From the NCBI RefSeq assembly GCF_046773475.1, contig NZ_CP177239.1:3912275-3976274 (forward strand): a stretch of DNA of 64,000 nucleotides, read 5' to 3'. A model generated the notes under the pieces. That model ran no database searches. It worked only from the letters and a program-made list of their open reading frames with translations, and was not told where the DNA came from. This document shows positions 7,945 to 17,510 of this stretch, one piece after another. Positions within the stretch are counted from its first letter, which is position 1. The number at the start of each line of letters is the position of its first letter. A program made the position numbers and the translations under genes. This DNA comes from Nitratireductor aquimarinus. GTDB taxonomy: Bacteria > Pseudomonadota > Alphaproteobacteria > Rhizobiales > Rhizobiaceae.

Positions 7945-8934
7945 TCAGGCGGCCTTTGCCCATTCGCCGCGATTGTGCGGTGCGTCCAGATTGAGTTCCG
8001 GTCCGAGCGGCACCACGCCGGTCGGGTTGATGGTCTTGTGGCTGCCGTAGTAGTGGGCCTTGATGTGCAGCATGTCGACGGTCTCGGCCACGCCCGGCGC
8101 CTGATAGAGTTCGCGCAGATAGTTCGAGAGGTTCGGATAGTCGTCGATCCGGCGCAGGTTGCATTTGAAGTGACCGACATAGACCGGGTCGAACCGCACC
8201 AGCGTGGTGAACAGCCGCCAGTCGGCTTCCGTCAGCTGTGAGCCGGTGAGGTAGCGCTGGCGTGAGAGGCGGTCCTCCACCTGATCCAGCGTATCGAAGA
8301 GCGCTTTGAACGCCTCTTCATAGGCGGCCTGCGTGGTGGCGAAACCGGCCTTGTAAACACCATTGTTGATGTTGTCGTAGACAAGATCATTGGTGGCGTC
8401 GATCTCGGCGCGCAGGTCTTGCGGATAGAAATTCAGCGAGGCGTCGCCCCACTCATCGAACGCTTCGTTCAGCATGCGGATGATCTCCGCCGACTCGTTG
8501 GAGACGATGGTTTCCGTCTTCTTGTCCCACAGCACCGGCACGGTGACGCGGCCGGAATAATCCGGGTCGGCCTTGGTGTAGATCTGGTGCATGAAGTCGA
8601 AACCGTAGAGGTCGTCGCCCGTCGCACCGTCTTCCCTGAGGAAGGTCCAGCCATTTTCGCCCATGAAGTGATGGACGACCGAAACGGAGATCACGTCTTC
8701 CAGCTTCTTCAGCTTGCGGAAGATGAGCGTGCGGTGCGCCCACGGGCAGGCGAGCGATACGTAGAGGTGGTAGCGCCCGGGCTCGGCCCTGAAGCCGCGC
8801 TCGCGGCCTTCAGCCGGTGCGCCGTCCTTCGTGACGAAATCCCTGAACTGCGATTTGGACCGCTCGAAGCGGCCGCCGGTCTTGGAAGTGTCGTACCACT
8901 GATCGCGCCAGACACCGTCAACGAGCAAACCCAT
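7945..8934 (-). CDS. yqjG: Glutathionyl-hydroquinone reductase (glutathione S-transferase family)
   Basis: Reduces glutathionyl-hydroquinones to hydroquinones with glutathione, a cytoplasmic detoxification step. The protein has 329 residues, the usual length of the YqjG/ECM4 (Xi-class GST) family. The signature ACPWAHR places the catalytic Cys at about residue 63; further family blocks are NGWTF, DPDYSGRVTVPVLWD, NESAEIIRM and the C-terminal helical domain with GSQLTEADWRLFTTLVRFDPVY. The ATG is preceded by AAGGAG at 8 nt. It stands alone, transcribed towards the palindromic repeat shared with the Nudix gene. Confidence 0.93.
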   Translation of the reverse strand: MGLLVDGVWRDQWYDTSKTGGRFERSKSQFRDFVTKDGAPAEGRERGFRAEPGRYHLYVSLACPWAHRTLIFRKLKKLEDVISVSVVHHFMGENGWTFLREDGATGDDLYGFDFMHQIYTKADPDYSGRVTVPVLWDKKTETIVSNESAEIIRMLNEAFDEWGDASLNFYPQDLRAEIDATNDLVYDNINNGVYKAGFATTQAAYEEAFKALFDTLDQVEDRLSRQRYLTGSQLTEADWRLFTTLVRFDPVYVGHFKCNLRRIDDYPNLSNYLRELYQAPGVAETVDMLHIKAHYYGSHKTINPTGVVPLGPELNLDAPHNRGEWAKAA

Positions 8935-9210
8935 TCTCGAAACTCCTTTGTTCCAGCCGCATGTAGGTTATTGCCGGGGTGAACCCAACCGTTCTGGTTG
9001 TAAACACTGCGTCAACAATTTTGGTTCCGCGGTAAAGTTCCAGTGGACGAGGCAGGGAATTGCTGGTAGCGGGAAAACCATTCAGCGAGGAAAACGCACG
9101 ACATGATCCTGTTTCTGGTGGAGCGACGACGAAAGGACTAAAGGCCCCTGGCATGGGGCGGGCGGGCCTATGGCCGCTTCCACCTTTCGAGACCACCGGA
9201 CTAGACGATC

Positions 9211-9720
9211 ATGGCTTCTGCCGAAATTCATTACCTGCCGGAACAGCCGGCCCACGACGCTGAAATCGAACTCATCAACGAAGAAGCCTTCGGCCCCGGC
9301 CGCTTCACCCGCGCGGCCTACAAGATCCGCGAAGGCGGCCTGCATGATCGTGCGCTCTCTTTTGTCGCCATTCATCAGGATGTGGTGATCGCCTCGGTGC
9401 GGATGACGTGGATCGCCGCCGGCGAGGGCAGGGCGCTTCTGCTCGGGCCGCTGGCGGTGCGGCCTGCCTTCAAGAGCATCGGCATCGGCCGCAAGCTGGT
9501 GCACATCGCCATTGAGGCCGCGCGTGAGGCCGGAGCGGGCGCTGTCGTGCTCGTGGGAGATGCGCCTTACTACGGGCCGCTGGGGTTTGAGAAAATCCCC
9601 TATGGCCAGATCGAGATGCCGCGCCCGGTTGATCCAAACCGGCTTCTGGCAGTGGAACTGCAGGAAGGCGCGGTCGCCTGCCTTCAGGGTGATGTCACCC
9701 ACGCGGCGCTGGCGCGATAG
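9211..9720 (+). CDS. GNAT-family N-acetyltransferase
   Basis: A 169-residue acetyltransferase of the YhbS-like (COG3153) type. The acetyl-CoA pyrophosphate loop is seen as SIGIGRKLVHIAIEAAREAG at about 91-110, preceded by the beta-strand LGPLAVRPAFK, and followed by VLVGDAPYYGPLGFE, a block typical of this subgroup. The acceptor substrate is unknown. The ribosome site before the ATG is weak. The 276 nt upstream (between the divergent reductase and this gene) shows no other convincing gene. Downstream lies a 28-bp inverted repeat shared with the convergent operon. Confidence 0.88.
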   Translation: MASAEIHYLPEQPAHDAEIELINEEAFGPGRFTRAAYKIREGGLHDRALSFVAIHQDVVIASVRMTWIAAGEGRALLLGPLAVRPAFKSIGIGRKLVHIAIEAAREAGAGAVVLVGDAPYYGPLGFEKIPYGQIEMPRPVDPNRLLAVELQEGAVACLQGDVTHAALAR

Positions 9721-9751
9721 CGCAGTCCAGAAAAACTGCGGAAAATCGCTC

Positions 9752-9866
9752 CGCCCCCGTGGTTCGACAGGCTCACCATGAGGGCTCGGGTGGCGCCTGT
9801 GTTCCAGGCTGATGCCCCCGCTGCACAACCACAGCCCTCATGGTGAGCCTGTCGAACCACGAGGGC
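9752..9866. repeat. Large inverted repeat between convergent transcription units
   Basis: A perfect 28-bp arm at 9759-9786 (core GGTTCGACAGGCTCACC) is repeated inverted at 9833-9860, and the pairing extends with one mismatch to about 9752 and 9866; the loop is 46 nt. This core is a widespread interspersed element in proteobacterial genomes. Its place between the ends of the GNAT gene and the 9882 operon suggests it also acts as a bidirectional terminator. Confidence 0.75.
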
Positions 9867-9881
9867 GGGAAGCCGCTTCCC

Positions 9882-11942
9882 TCAGCGTCCCTCGCGATAC
9901 CACATCGCCCCGAAGGCAAAGAGCAGGAGAGCGAGCGCCAGAAGACCGGTGAAGACGGGCACCCGGCGCACGGCCTTCAGCACGCTGTCATCCGTTGTTC
10001 TGAACCCGATCCAGTCATTGCCCGAAGCGGTGCCGGTGCGGCGGACGGGAACGATGTTGGGCAGATTGCCATCGGCAATGCGGCGCACCGAGCCACCCGT
10101 TGCATCCGCTGCCGGGGTGAGCCTCTCCAGCGTCGAAACCATGTCGCCGAATTCCGGCGCGTTAACCGGGCCGACATGGGCGAGCGTCGTCAGCTCGCCA
10201 TTGGCGATGCTGTAGATGCCGATCTCGTTGGTTTCCAGACTGGTGGAGAAGCGGCCGGGGCCAGCCGGGCCAAGCTCTGCGGAAAGCAGATTGCCGGACG
10301 GCGTGGTGATTTCGGCGGGCGGTGCGCCTTCCTCCATCGTCTGGCGGGTGATTTCGAGCCGCATGCCGCGACCTGCCGCTGAAAGGCGCTCCTCTTCCAG
10401 CTCCGGTTCCTTCATCAGCCAATGGGCGATGCGCCGATAAAGCGCCACATGCGGGCCGCCGCCTTCGAACCCGCGTGCCCACAGCCAGCCCTGATCGGAC
10501 AGAAACATGCCGACGCGGCCTTCGCCCTTGCGGTTGAGGATGAGAAGCGGCTGGTCGTTCGCGCCCTGCATCACCACCTGACCGTCAGGCCGGTCGATGC
10601 CGATCAGACGGAACCAGCGGCTCCATTCCGGCGGTTCGGATGCCGAGCCCTCAAGGCCGCGCGTGACCGGATGGCGTTCGCCGGTTTCGGTCAGGCGCGG
10701 GTAAAACCCCTGTTCGAGCACGTCGCCGGTTGGCAGACCCGGCAGAGCGGAGATGAGCGGGGTGCGCGCGATGGACTGGTTGCCGGCGAATTCCGGTCCG
10801 GCTGCAATCAGAAGCGCGCCGCCATTCTCCACATATTCGGCGATGTAGTCGTAATAGAGGATCGGCAGCACGTCGCGGTGCTGGTAGCGATCGAAGATGA
10901 TGAGATCGAAATCGTCGATCTTCTCCACGAAGAGCTCGCGGGTGGGAAAGGCGATCAGCGACAATTCGTTGATGGGCGTCCCGTCCTGCTTTTCCGGCGG
11001 ACGCAGAATGGTGAAGTGAACCAGATCCACGGAAGCGTCGGATTTCAGAAGGTTGCGCCAGGTGCGTTCGCCCGAATGCGGCTCTCCCGAAACCAGCAGA
11101 ACCCGCAGGTTCTCGCGAATGCCATCGACCAGCGCGACCGCACGGTTGTTCACATCGGTCAGCTCGCCCTCAACGGGGTCGATGGCCAGTTCGATGATGT
11201 TGCGCCCGGCGCTCGGCACGTCGATCTCGAGCCGTGTTTCGCGGCCGATCAGGGCGTCTTCGATGAACAGTTCCTCGCCATTGATGATGACGCGCACTTC
11301 CACCGGTCCGCGCTGCTCGTCCGTGGTGATCACCCGGTAGGTCATCTCCAGCGGTTTGCCGACAATGCCGAAGCGCGGCGCGCGTTCGAAACGGATGCGG
11401 CGGTCCATCTCGTCTGCCTCGCCGGTGATCAGCCCATGAACCGGCGCGCCAAGGGCTGCCGCATTTTCAGGAATGTCATGCACCTGCCCGTCGGTGATCA
11501 GCACCGCCCCGCCGACGCGGGAGGGCGGCACGTCGCGCAGCGCGCCGTCCAGCGCCTCGAAGAGATGTGTCTGTGCGTTTTCCGTTGCCGAAGACGCGCG
11601 GCCCGTGCGCACCACGCGGGTTTCGAATTCCTTGAAACGCGCCAGCCGCGCTTCCAGTTCGGCAGCGGCCTGGTCGGTCATCTCGCTACGACCGTCGATG
11701 GTGGTCTGGCTCTGGCTTTCGTCCACCACCACGGCCACGATGCTCTTGAGCGGTTCGCGTTCCTCATCGAGCAGGACGGGATTTGCAAGTGCTGCACCCA
11801 GTGCGGCAAGGGCTGCAAGCCGCAGCCACGCCCCGCGCTGCCGGGTCCACAGACCGGCAAGCGCCAGAAGCGCGACGGGCGCGAGAAGGGCGGCCAGCAC
11901 AGGCCAGGAGAAGAAGGGTTCGAAACTGAGCGACCAGTTCAT
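9882..11942 (-). CDS. Membrane protein with vWA-like domain, last gene of MoxR operon
   Basis: A 686-residue membrane protein. Two N-terminal hydrophobic segments (about 12-31 and 38-55) are followed by a von Willebrand A-like region: VVVDESQSQ at about 71-79 fits the DxSxS metal-site (MIDAS) motif and ITDGQ fits the downstream TDG motif. Central blocks (LLVSGEPHSG, IIFDRYQHR, LLIAAGPEF) resemble a glutamine-amidotransferase-like fold, and a final transmembrane helix sits just before the C-terminus. ATG 11942 lies 1 nt after the stop of the DUF4159 gene. Such vWA proteins with MoxR ATPases are thought to act as chaperone-like systems for extracytoplasmic targets; the role here is unknown. Confidence 0.8.
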   Translation of the reverse strand: MNWSLSFEPFFSWPVLAALLAPVALLALAGLWTRQRGAWLRLAALAALGAALANPVLLDEEREPLKSIVAVVVDESQSQTTIDGRSEMTDQAAAELEARLARFKEFETRVVRTGRASSATENAQTHLFEALDGALRDVPPSRVGGAVLITDGQVHDIPENAAALGAPVHGLITGEADEMDRRIRFERAPRFGIVGKPLEMTYRVITTDEQRGPVEVRVIINGEELFIEDALIGRETRLEIDVPSAGRNIIELAIDPVEGELTDVNNRAVALVDGIRENLRVLLVSGEPHSGERTWRNLLKSDASVDLVHFTILRPPEKQDGTPINELSLIAFPTRELFVEKIDDFDLIIFDRYQHRDVLPILYYDYIAEYVENGGALLIAAGPEFAGNQSIARTPLISALPGLPTGDVLEQGFYPRLTETGERHPVTRGLEGSASEPPEWSRWFRLIGIDRPDGQVVMQGANDQPLLILNRKGEGRVGMFLSDQGWLWARGFEGGGPHVALYRRIAHWLMKEPELEEERLSAAGRGMRLEITRQTMEEGAPPAEITTPSGNLLSAELGPAGPGRFSTSLETNEIGIYSIANGELTTLAHVGPVNAPEFGDMVSTLERLTPAADATGGSVRRIADGNLPNIVPVRRTGTASGNDWIGFRTTDDSVLKAVRRVPVFTGLLALALLLFAFGAMWYREGR

Positions 11943-11943
11943 G

Positions 11944-14754
11944 CTACTGCCCCAGTCGTTCAAGCAGGACCGGCACATGCACCTGGTCCGATTTGTAGTT
12001 GCCGGTGAGCATGTACATCATGATGTTCACGCCCGCGCGGTAGGCATAAAGGCGCTGCAGCGGATCGTTGGGCACGGTCGGCAGAAGCGGCTCGCCATTG
12101 GCGTCGAGCGCCCAGGCTCCGGCCAGATCGTTGCCGGTGATCATGATCGGCGTCACCCCGTCGCCCACCCGCACCGGGCGGTCGGTGCGTGAGGGGGCGT
12201 TGAACGAGGCTTCCACCCAGAGCGGGCTTCCGCGATAGCGGCCGGGAAACTCCGGCAGGATGAAGAAGGCCTTGGTCAATACGTGATCTTCCGGCACCGG
12301 TTCCAGCGGCGGAACGTTGAGGCCGGAAAGGATGTCGCGCAGGCGCTGCGTTGCTGGCGTCACCGCATCCGAGCCAAAGCCGGTGGAATACTGGTCGCGC
12401 GTGTCGAACAGCACCGTGCCGCCCGACTGCATGTAGGCGTCGATGCGGGCGATCGCTTCTTCGCCGGGCATCGGCGCGTCGGGATCGATGGGCCAGTAGA
12501 TGAGCGGGTAGAAGGAGAGCTCGTCGGTTGCGATGTCGACGCCTGCCGGCTCCCCGGGTTCGAGCGCGGTCTTGGCGGCGAGGAAGGTGGAAAGCCCCTG
12601 AAGGCCTGCGCGGCTCGTGGCGTCGAGCGAGGAAAGCCCGGTCAGCACATAGGCAATGCGTGTCTGCGAGATGGCGGCGATGGCGTCGGCCTCGCCGGTG
12701 CGCTCGTCCTGCGCGCGGGCTGTATCCGGCGACATGATTGCAAGCGCCAGTCCCATGGCGAGCATGGCGGCCGCGCCCCTGGCCAGTTGCGGTTTGCGGC
12801 GCAGTCGTCCGCCAAGCCACAGAACGGCCAGCGTATCGAGCGCAAGCAGTGCGAGGGCGGCGGCAAAGAGCGGCCCCTTCAGCGGCTGCTGCTCATCGAA
12901 GCCATAGCTGATCGCGGTCATCGGGGCAGGGGCCTCCGGGCGGGTGATCGGTGTGAGTTCCGCATCGGGTGCGAGCAGATTGTGCGCCACGACGCCTTCT
13001 TCGCTGCCATAGAGACCGGGCGGGTTCTTGAGCGTGACGGCGGTTGCGCCTGCGGCAAGCGGTTCGGCATCGCCCGATGGCGGGACGAGGCGTCCGTCGG
13101 CGGAAATCATGCGGTAGGGGGCAAGCGCCCGACCGCCTTCGGCGCCCGGCTCATTGAGGGCGCCCTGATTGCGCGAGAGCTGGACGATCCGGCGCAGCAT
13201 TTCAACGAAGCTGCCGGAAATCGGCAGGTTCGACCATGTGGCCTCCGGCGTGACGTGAAAGAGCACGATCTGCCCTTCGCCGCGCGCAATGCCGGTTACC
13301 AGCGGTGTGCCGTCGGCCAGATTGGCCCAGCTGCGTTCCACGATGTCGGGCGAAGGTTCGGCGAGAACCTGCCGGTTCACCGTCACGTCGCGGGGCGGGG
13401 CGAGATCGGAGAAGGGGCCATTGGGCGGGAACTCCGCCACGGGCTGCGGCTCGGTCCAGGAGAGCGCGCCACCCAGTGAGCGTTCCCCCAGCCTCAGCCG
13501 CACCGGCAGCAGGTCTTCGTCATTCTCGGCTGCGGCGAGCCTTGGGCCGGCAAAGCGCACCAGCGTGCCGCCGGCGTTGACCCAGTCGATCAGCGCCTGA
13601 CGGGGTGATGCGGGAAGCGTGCCCACATCGGCCATGACGATCACGGCGGGGTTTTGCTCCAGAAGCTCCGGCAGCGCTTCCGTCAGTTCCGCGCTTGAGG
13701 GTTGCAACAGGTCGGCAAAGGGCGAGAGCGCGCGCTCGATATAGTAGAGCGGCGAAAGGAGCGGCTGCGCCTGATCCGCCTCACTCTGGGAGATCAGGCC
13801 GATCCGCCGGCGCTTGCTGTTTTCGTCGAGAACCCGAAGGGCGGCGGCCTGGTTTTCGCCCTCAAGCCCCACGGAAACGAAATCGTTGCGCAGCTCAAAC
13901 GGCAGGCGCATCGCGCCCACGGCGCGGGTTTCGCCGACGCCGAACGTGATCGTGGTTTCGGCGATGCGCCGGCCCCTGTCGTCGCTCGCAAAGGCGACCG
14001 CCTGACGTGGCCCGGTGTCGCCTGCAGCGCGTGTCGCCGTCACTTCGAAGGCTTCCGCCGTGTTCTGCGCATCCGTTGCTGCGAGAAGGCCGAGCCGCTC
14101 GGGCGATGCCCAGAGAACTTCGCCCGGTGCGCTGGCGAACAGTTCGCCGAACGCCGCCTCATCGCCCGTTGCCGCGAGCCCGTCGGAGAGCACGGCAATG
14201 GCCGCACCCGGAAAGTCTTCCAGCGCGCCTGCCACCCGGCCATAGATTGCAGGCCGGTTGCCCGGCACGGGGCGGGGCTGCGCGGCGTTCAGCCGTTCAA
14301 GCGCGGTGTCGGCGTCGAAGGGGCCGATCTCCTGGTTCTGTTCTTCAGCCGTGAGCGCCAGAACGACCGGCTGTTCATTGGCGCGGGCATCTTCGATCAG
14401 GCGTGCGGCGGTGGCCACGCGTTCATCCCAGTCGGGCGCGGAAGCCCAGCCATTGTCGAGCACGATGGCGAGCGCAGCGCCGTCGCCGGCCGCCTTCTCG
14501 CGCGGGTTCAGCACGGGATCGGCAAGCGCCAGGATCACCAGCGCGGCAAGCAGCAGCCTGAGCAGCGTCAGCCACCACGGACTTTTGTGGGGCGTCTCCT
14601 CCCGCTTTGCCACGCGGGCCAGAATTCTCAGGGGCGGAAATGTTTCGGTCTGCGGGCGTGGCGGGGTGAGACGTAAGAGCCACCAGATCACCGGCAGGGC
14701 GATCAGACCCCAGAGCAGAAACGGTTGTGCGAAAGAGAGGGAAAGCCAGTTCAA
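11944..14754 (-). CDS. DUF4159 / BatA-type N-terminal membrane protein
   Basis: A 936-residue protein. The N-terminus (MNWLSLSFAQPFLLWGLIAL, then TPPRPQTETFPPLRILARV) is the BatA/aerotolerance-type membrane domain with two helices, followed by a degenerate vWA-like segment (LAIVLDNGW lacks the DxSxS serines). A second hydrophobic pair near residue 640-680 leads into the C-terminal DUF4159 domain from about residue 697 (RIAYVLTG, FYPLIYWPIDP, GGTVLFDTRDQY). The start overlaps the DUF58 stop as ATGA. It is the third gene of a MoxR, DUF58, DUF4159, vWA operon, conserved as a block in alphaproteobacteria; its function is not established. Confidence 0.88.
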   Translation of the reverse strand: MNWLSLSFAQPFLLWGLIALPVIWWLLRLTPPRPQTETFPPLRILARVAKREETPHKSPWWLTLLRLLLAALVILALADPVLNPREKAAGDGAALAIVLDNGWASAPDWDERVATAARLIEDARANEQPVVLALTAEEQNQEIGPFDADTALERLNAAQPRPVPGNRPAIYGRVAGALEDFPGAAIAVLSDGLAATGDEAAFGELFASAPGEVLWASPERLGLLAATDAQNTAEAFEVTATRAAGDTGPRQAVAFASDDRGRRIAETTITFGVGETRAVGAMRLPFELRNDFVSVGLEGENQAAALRVLDENSKRRRIGLISQSEADQAQPLLSPLYYIERALSPFADLLQPSSAELTEALPELLEQNPAVIVMADVGTLPASPRQALIDWVNAGGTLVRFAGPRLAAAENDEDLLPVRLRLGERSLGGALSWTEPQPVAEFPPNGPFSDLAPPRDVTVNRQVLAEPSPDIVERSWANLADGTPLVTGIARGEGQIVLFHVTPEATWSNLPISGSFVEMLRRIVQLSRNQGALNEPGAEGGRALAPYRMISADGRLVPPSGDAEPLAAGATAVTLKNPPGLYGSEEGVVAHNLLAPDAELTPITRPEAPAPMTAISYGFDEQQPLKGPLFAAALALLALDTLAVLWLGGRLRRKPQLARGAAAMLAMGLALAIMSPDTARAQDERTGEADAIAAISQTRIAYVLTGLSSLDATSRAGLQGLSTFLAAKTALEPGEPAGVDIATDELSFYPLIYWPIDPDAPMPGEEAIARIDAYMQSGGTVLFDTRDQYSTGFGSDAVTPATQRLRDILSGLNVPPLEPVPEDHVLTKAFFILPEFPGRYRGSPLWVEASFNAPSRTDRPVRVGDGVTPIMITGNDLAGAWALDANGEPLLPTVPNDPLQRLYAYRAGVNIMMYMLTGNYKSDQVHVPVLLERLGQ

Positions 14755-15668
14755 AGCCCGCCCTCCATGCCGAAGCCTGCCTCAACGCTCATGGCGTTGT
14801 GGACGGTAACGAGCGCCTGTGCGGCTGGCCGGTCTGTGTGGTGCACGGTGTAGCTCCAGCCAAGCCGCTTGCACCAGCCGGCAAGTTCTTCGCGCCGCGC
14901 GAGATAAAGCCGGCGATAATCGTCGGCCAGCGTTTCGGCGCGGCCTGCCGTCAGCTTGTCGCCTGTTTCCGGGTCGGCAAACTCGGTGCGGCCGGAATAG
15001 GGGAAGCTTTCCTCCGCCGGGTCGGCAATCTCGATCAGATGGGCGCGTGCGCCACGGCCCGCCAGCTGGTCGAGCCAGGCGATGGTTTCTTCCACCGGAT
15101 CGAGGAAATCACTCGCCAGCACCACATCTGAGAAGCGGCGCACCTGCAGGAGGTCTGGTCGCGCGGGAAGGCTCGGGGCATGCATGAGCTGCGTCGCCAG
15201 CCGCTCCGCGCCGTTGCGGGCGGAAAACGGGTCGGTGACACCCGGCCAGGCAATGCGTTCGCCACTGCGTGACAGGAGCTCGGCCAGCGCAAGGGTGAGG
15301 ACCAGCGCGCGCGATTCCTTGGCGGTTGGCGCAAGCGAGGATTTGAAGAGCATGGACGGCGACGGGTCGGCCCAGAGCCACACCGTGTGGGCAGCCTCCC
15401 ACTCGCGGTCGCGGACATAAAGATGATCGTCGCGCGCCGAACGCCGCCAGTCGATGCGCGAGATGGCCTCGCCATCCACATAGGGCCGGAACTGCCAGAA
15501 ATTCTCGCCGATGCCGCGCTTGCGGCGGCCATGCCAGCCGGCGATCACATTGTTGGCCACGCGCCGGGCGTCCACCAGCAGGTCAGGCATCAGCGCGGCC
15601 CGCGCGCGAGCGCGAACCAGCGCATCGTTCGATGCAACCGGTGTGGAAACTTCGCCGATCTTTGCCAT
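14751..15668 (-). CDS. DUF58 domain protein
   Basis: A 305-residue DUF58 protein with the diagnostic GENFWQFRPYVDGEAISRIDWR block, followed by YVRDREWE and WADPSPSM, the latter resembling a vWA metal-site strand. ATG 15668 was chosen over an adjacent TTG; AGGAT lies upstream. It sits 28 nt after the MoxR ATPase gene and overlaps the DUF4159 gene as ATGA. DUF58 proteins are the usual partner of MoxR ATPases, probably as the adaptor contacted by the AAA+ ring; the client here is unknown. Confidence 0.92.
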   Translation of the reverse strand: MAKIGEVSTPVASNDALVRARARAALMPDLLVDARRVANNVIAGWHGRRKRGIGENFWQFRPYVDGEAISRIDWRRSARDDHLYVRDREWEAAHTVWLWADPSPSMLFKSSLAPTAKESRALVLTLALAELLSRSGERIAWPGVTDPFSARNGAERLATQLMHAPSLPARPDLLQVRRFSDVVLASDFLDPVEETIAWLDQLAGRGARAHLIEIADPAEESFPYSGRTEFADPETGDKLTAGRAETLADDYRRLYLARREELAGWCKRLGWSYTVHHTDRPAAQALVTVHNAMSVEAGFGMEGGL

Positions 15669-15696
15669 CAAGATCCTATCTGGGGCAGGCCGCCCA

Positions 15697-16719
15697 TTAG
15701 TCGAGCGTTTTCACGAGACGCCGGATCACGTCGCGCACGGTCATGCCTTCTGCACGGGCCGCGAAAGTTAGCGCCATGCGGTGCTGGAGAACGGGTTCGG
15801 CGAGTGCGCGCACATCGTCCACCGAGGGCGCGAGCCGTCCGTCATAAAGCGCGCGGGCGCGGGCGCACAGGGTCAGCGCCTGGCTGGCGCGCGGGCCGGG
15901 GCCCCACGCCACATGGCGGTCGGTGTCGGGATTGCCAACGCCCGGCCTTGCCGTGCGCACGAGCTGCAGAATGGCGTCGACCACGCTTTCGGGCACCGGC
16001 ATGCGGCGGATCAGCATCTGGATCTCCTTGAGCCGCTCGGCGGTGAGCACATTGGCGGCTTCCGCTTCGCCCACACCGGTGGTTTCCAGAAGGATGCGCC
16101 GCTCGGCTTCGAGTTCGGGATAGAGAATGTCCACCTGCATCAGAAAGCGGTCGAGCTGCGCTTCCGGCAGCGGATAGGTGCCTTCCTGCTCCAGCGGGTT
16201 CTGCGTCGCGAGCACATGGAAGGGCGCGGGCAGGTCGTGCCGGTGGCCGGCAACGGTGACGTGATATTCCTGCATCGACTGGAGAAGGGCCGACTGGGTG
16301 CGCGGGCTGGCGCGGTTGATCTCGTCGGCCATCAGAAGCTGCGAGAAGATCGGACCGGGTAGAAAACGGAAGGAGCGCTTGCCCTTCTCATCCTGTTCCA
16401 TCACTTCCGAGCCCAGAATGTCGGAGGGCATGAGGTCCGGCGTGAACTGGATGCGTCGCGCATCGAGGCCGAGCACGACGCCCAGCGTTTCCACCAGCTT
16501 GGTCTTGGCCAGCCCCGGAACGCCGACGAGAAGCGCATGGCCGCCGGCCAGCAGCGCCACCAGCGTGCGCTCCACCACCGCTTCCTGGCCGAAGATCACC
16601 TGTCCGACGCCATCGCGCACCCGGGCGATGTCCGCGAGCGCACCTTCGGCCTCGGCGATCATCTCCTTGTCGCTCATGGGCTTTTCGCCGGGGACTTCGT
16701 TCTTGGAAACAATGCTCAT
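15697..16719 (-). CDS. MoxR-family AAA+ ATPase
   Basis: A 340-residue AAA+ ATPase. Walker A is GVPGLAKTKL, Walker B LLMADEINRA, sensor-1 region LATQNPLEQEGTYPLPEAQLDRF and the C-terminal lid VAWGPGPRASQAL are all present and in order, which is diagnostic of MoxR. ATG 16719 (MSIVSKNEV) is preceded by AGGA; longer readings upstream have poor coding character. MoxR ATPases act as chaperones that mature metal- or vWA-containing partners; the following DUF58, DUF4159 and vWA-like membrane genes are the presumed partners. It is divergent from the DUF1285 gene. Confidence 0.95.
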   Translation of the reverse strand: MSIVSKNEVPGEKPMSDKEMIAEAEGALADIARVRDGVGQVIFGQEAVVERTLVALLAGGHALLVGVPGLAKTKLVETLGVVLGLDARRIQFTPDLMPSDILGSEVMEQDEKGKRSFRFLPGPIFSQLLMADEINRASPRTQSALLQSMQEYHVTVAGHRHDLPAPFHVLATQNPLEQEGTYPLPEAQLDRFLMQVDILYPELEAERRILLETTGVGEAEAANVLTAERLKEIQMLIRRMPVPESVVDAILQLVRTARPGVGNPDTDRHVAWGPGPRASQALTLCARARALYDGRLAPSVDDVRALAEPVLQHRMALTFAARAEGMTVRDVIRRLVKTLD

Positions 16720-16880
16720 GCCGTCTCGATCCTTGTTGAGGCCCGCGGGTACAGTGCGGGGCGGGAGGAACGGACCAGGCCGGCACGTGTCTGAAGCGAT
16801 TCGTACCGTCACGTCCCTTTGGGAAATTTAAAACACTGAACAAGGCTGACAAGCGAAACAACAGTGACTATTTCGTGACC

Positions 16881-17510
16881 ATGGACGATGAAACGACTAA
16901 GAGCACATCAAGTCTCGCTGAAGCTGGCGACGCCGTCAGTCTTGAGGCAATGATAGCGCGCGCGGCCCGCTCCGGAAAAGGCGCGCCGCCCGTCGAACGC
17001 TGGAACCCCGCCTTTTGTGGCGATCTCGACATGGAGATCAAAGCCGATGGCACCTGGTTCTACATGGGAACGCCGATTGGCCGCCCGGCGCTGGTACAGC
17101 TTTTCTCCTCCGTTCTGCGCAAGGATGAGGACGGCAAAACCTATCTCGTAACTCCGGTGGAAAAAGTCGGCATCCGCGTCGAGGATGCGCCTTTCCTCGC
17201 CGTGGAGATGGTCGTGACAGGCGCGGGCGAAGACCAGGCGCTCACTTTCCGCACCAATGTCGGCGATGTGGTCGAGGCCGGGCCAGAGCATGAACTGCGC
17301 TTCGTGGACCAGCCGGAGACCGGCGGGCTAAAACCCTATCTCCATGTGCGCGGGCGTCTCGAGGCGCTGGTGGCCCGTTCTGTCATGTATGATCTGGTGG
17401 AGGCGGGCGAGGAGATCGAGATCGACGGGCAGCTCATGTTTGCCATCCGCTCGTGCGGATCGATTTTTCCCGTGATGCCCGTCGCCGAACTGCATAGACT
17501 TTCGGAATGA
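16881..17510 (+). CDS. DUF1285 domain protein
   Basis: A 209-residue DUF1285 protein. Family blocks are PPVERWNPAFCGDLDMEIKADGTW in two parts, YMGTPIGRPALVQLFSSVLR and YLVTPVEKVGIRVEDAPF. The ATG at 16881 was taken; a GTG two codons upstream is possible. The gene overlaps the CoA-pyrophosphatase-like Nudix gene by four bases, and the order DUF1285, Nudix, cca is a conserved alphaproteobacterial block. No biochemical role is established. Confidence 0.88.
   Translation: MDDETTKSTSSLAEAGDAVSLEAMIARAARSGKGAPPVERWNPAFCGDLDMEIKADGTWFYMGTPIGRPALVQLFSSVLRKDEDGKTYLVTPVEKVGIRVEDAPFLAVEMVVTGAGEDQALTFRTNVGDVVEAGPEHELRFVDQPETGGLKPYLHVRGRLEALVARSVMYDLVEAGEEIEIDGQLMFAIRSCGSIFPVMPVAELHRLSE

Noticed and set aside
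10422..12008. A 528-codon open frame antisense to the vWA-like membrane gene
   Set aside because: The minus strand has clear membrane and vWA motifs and operon overlaps; the plus frame has no motif.
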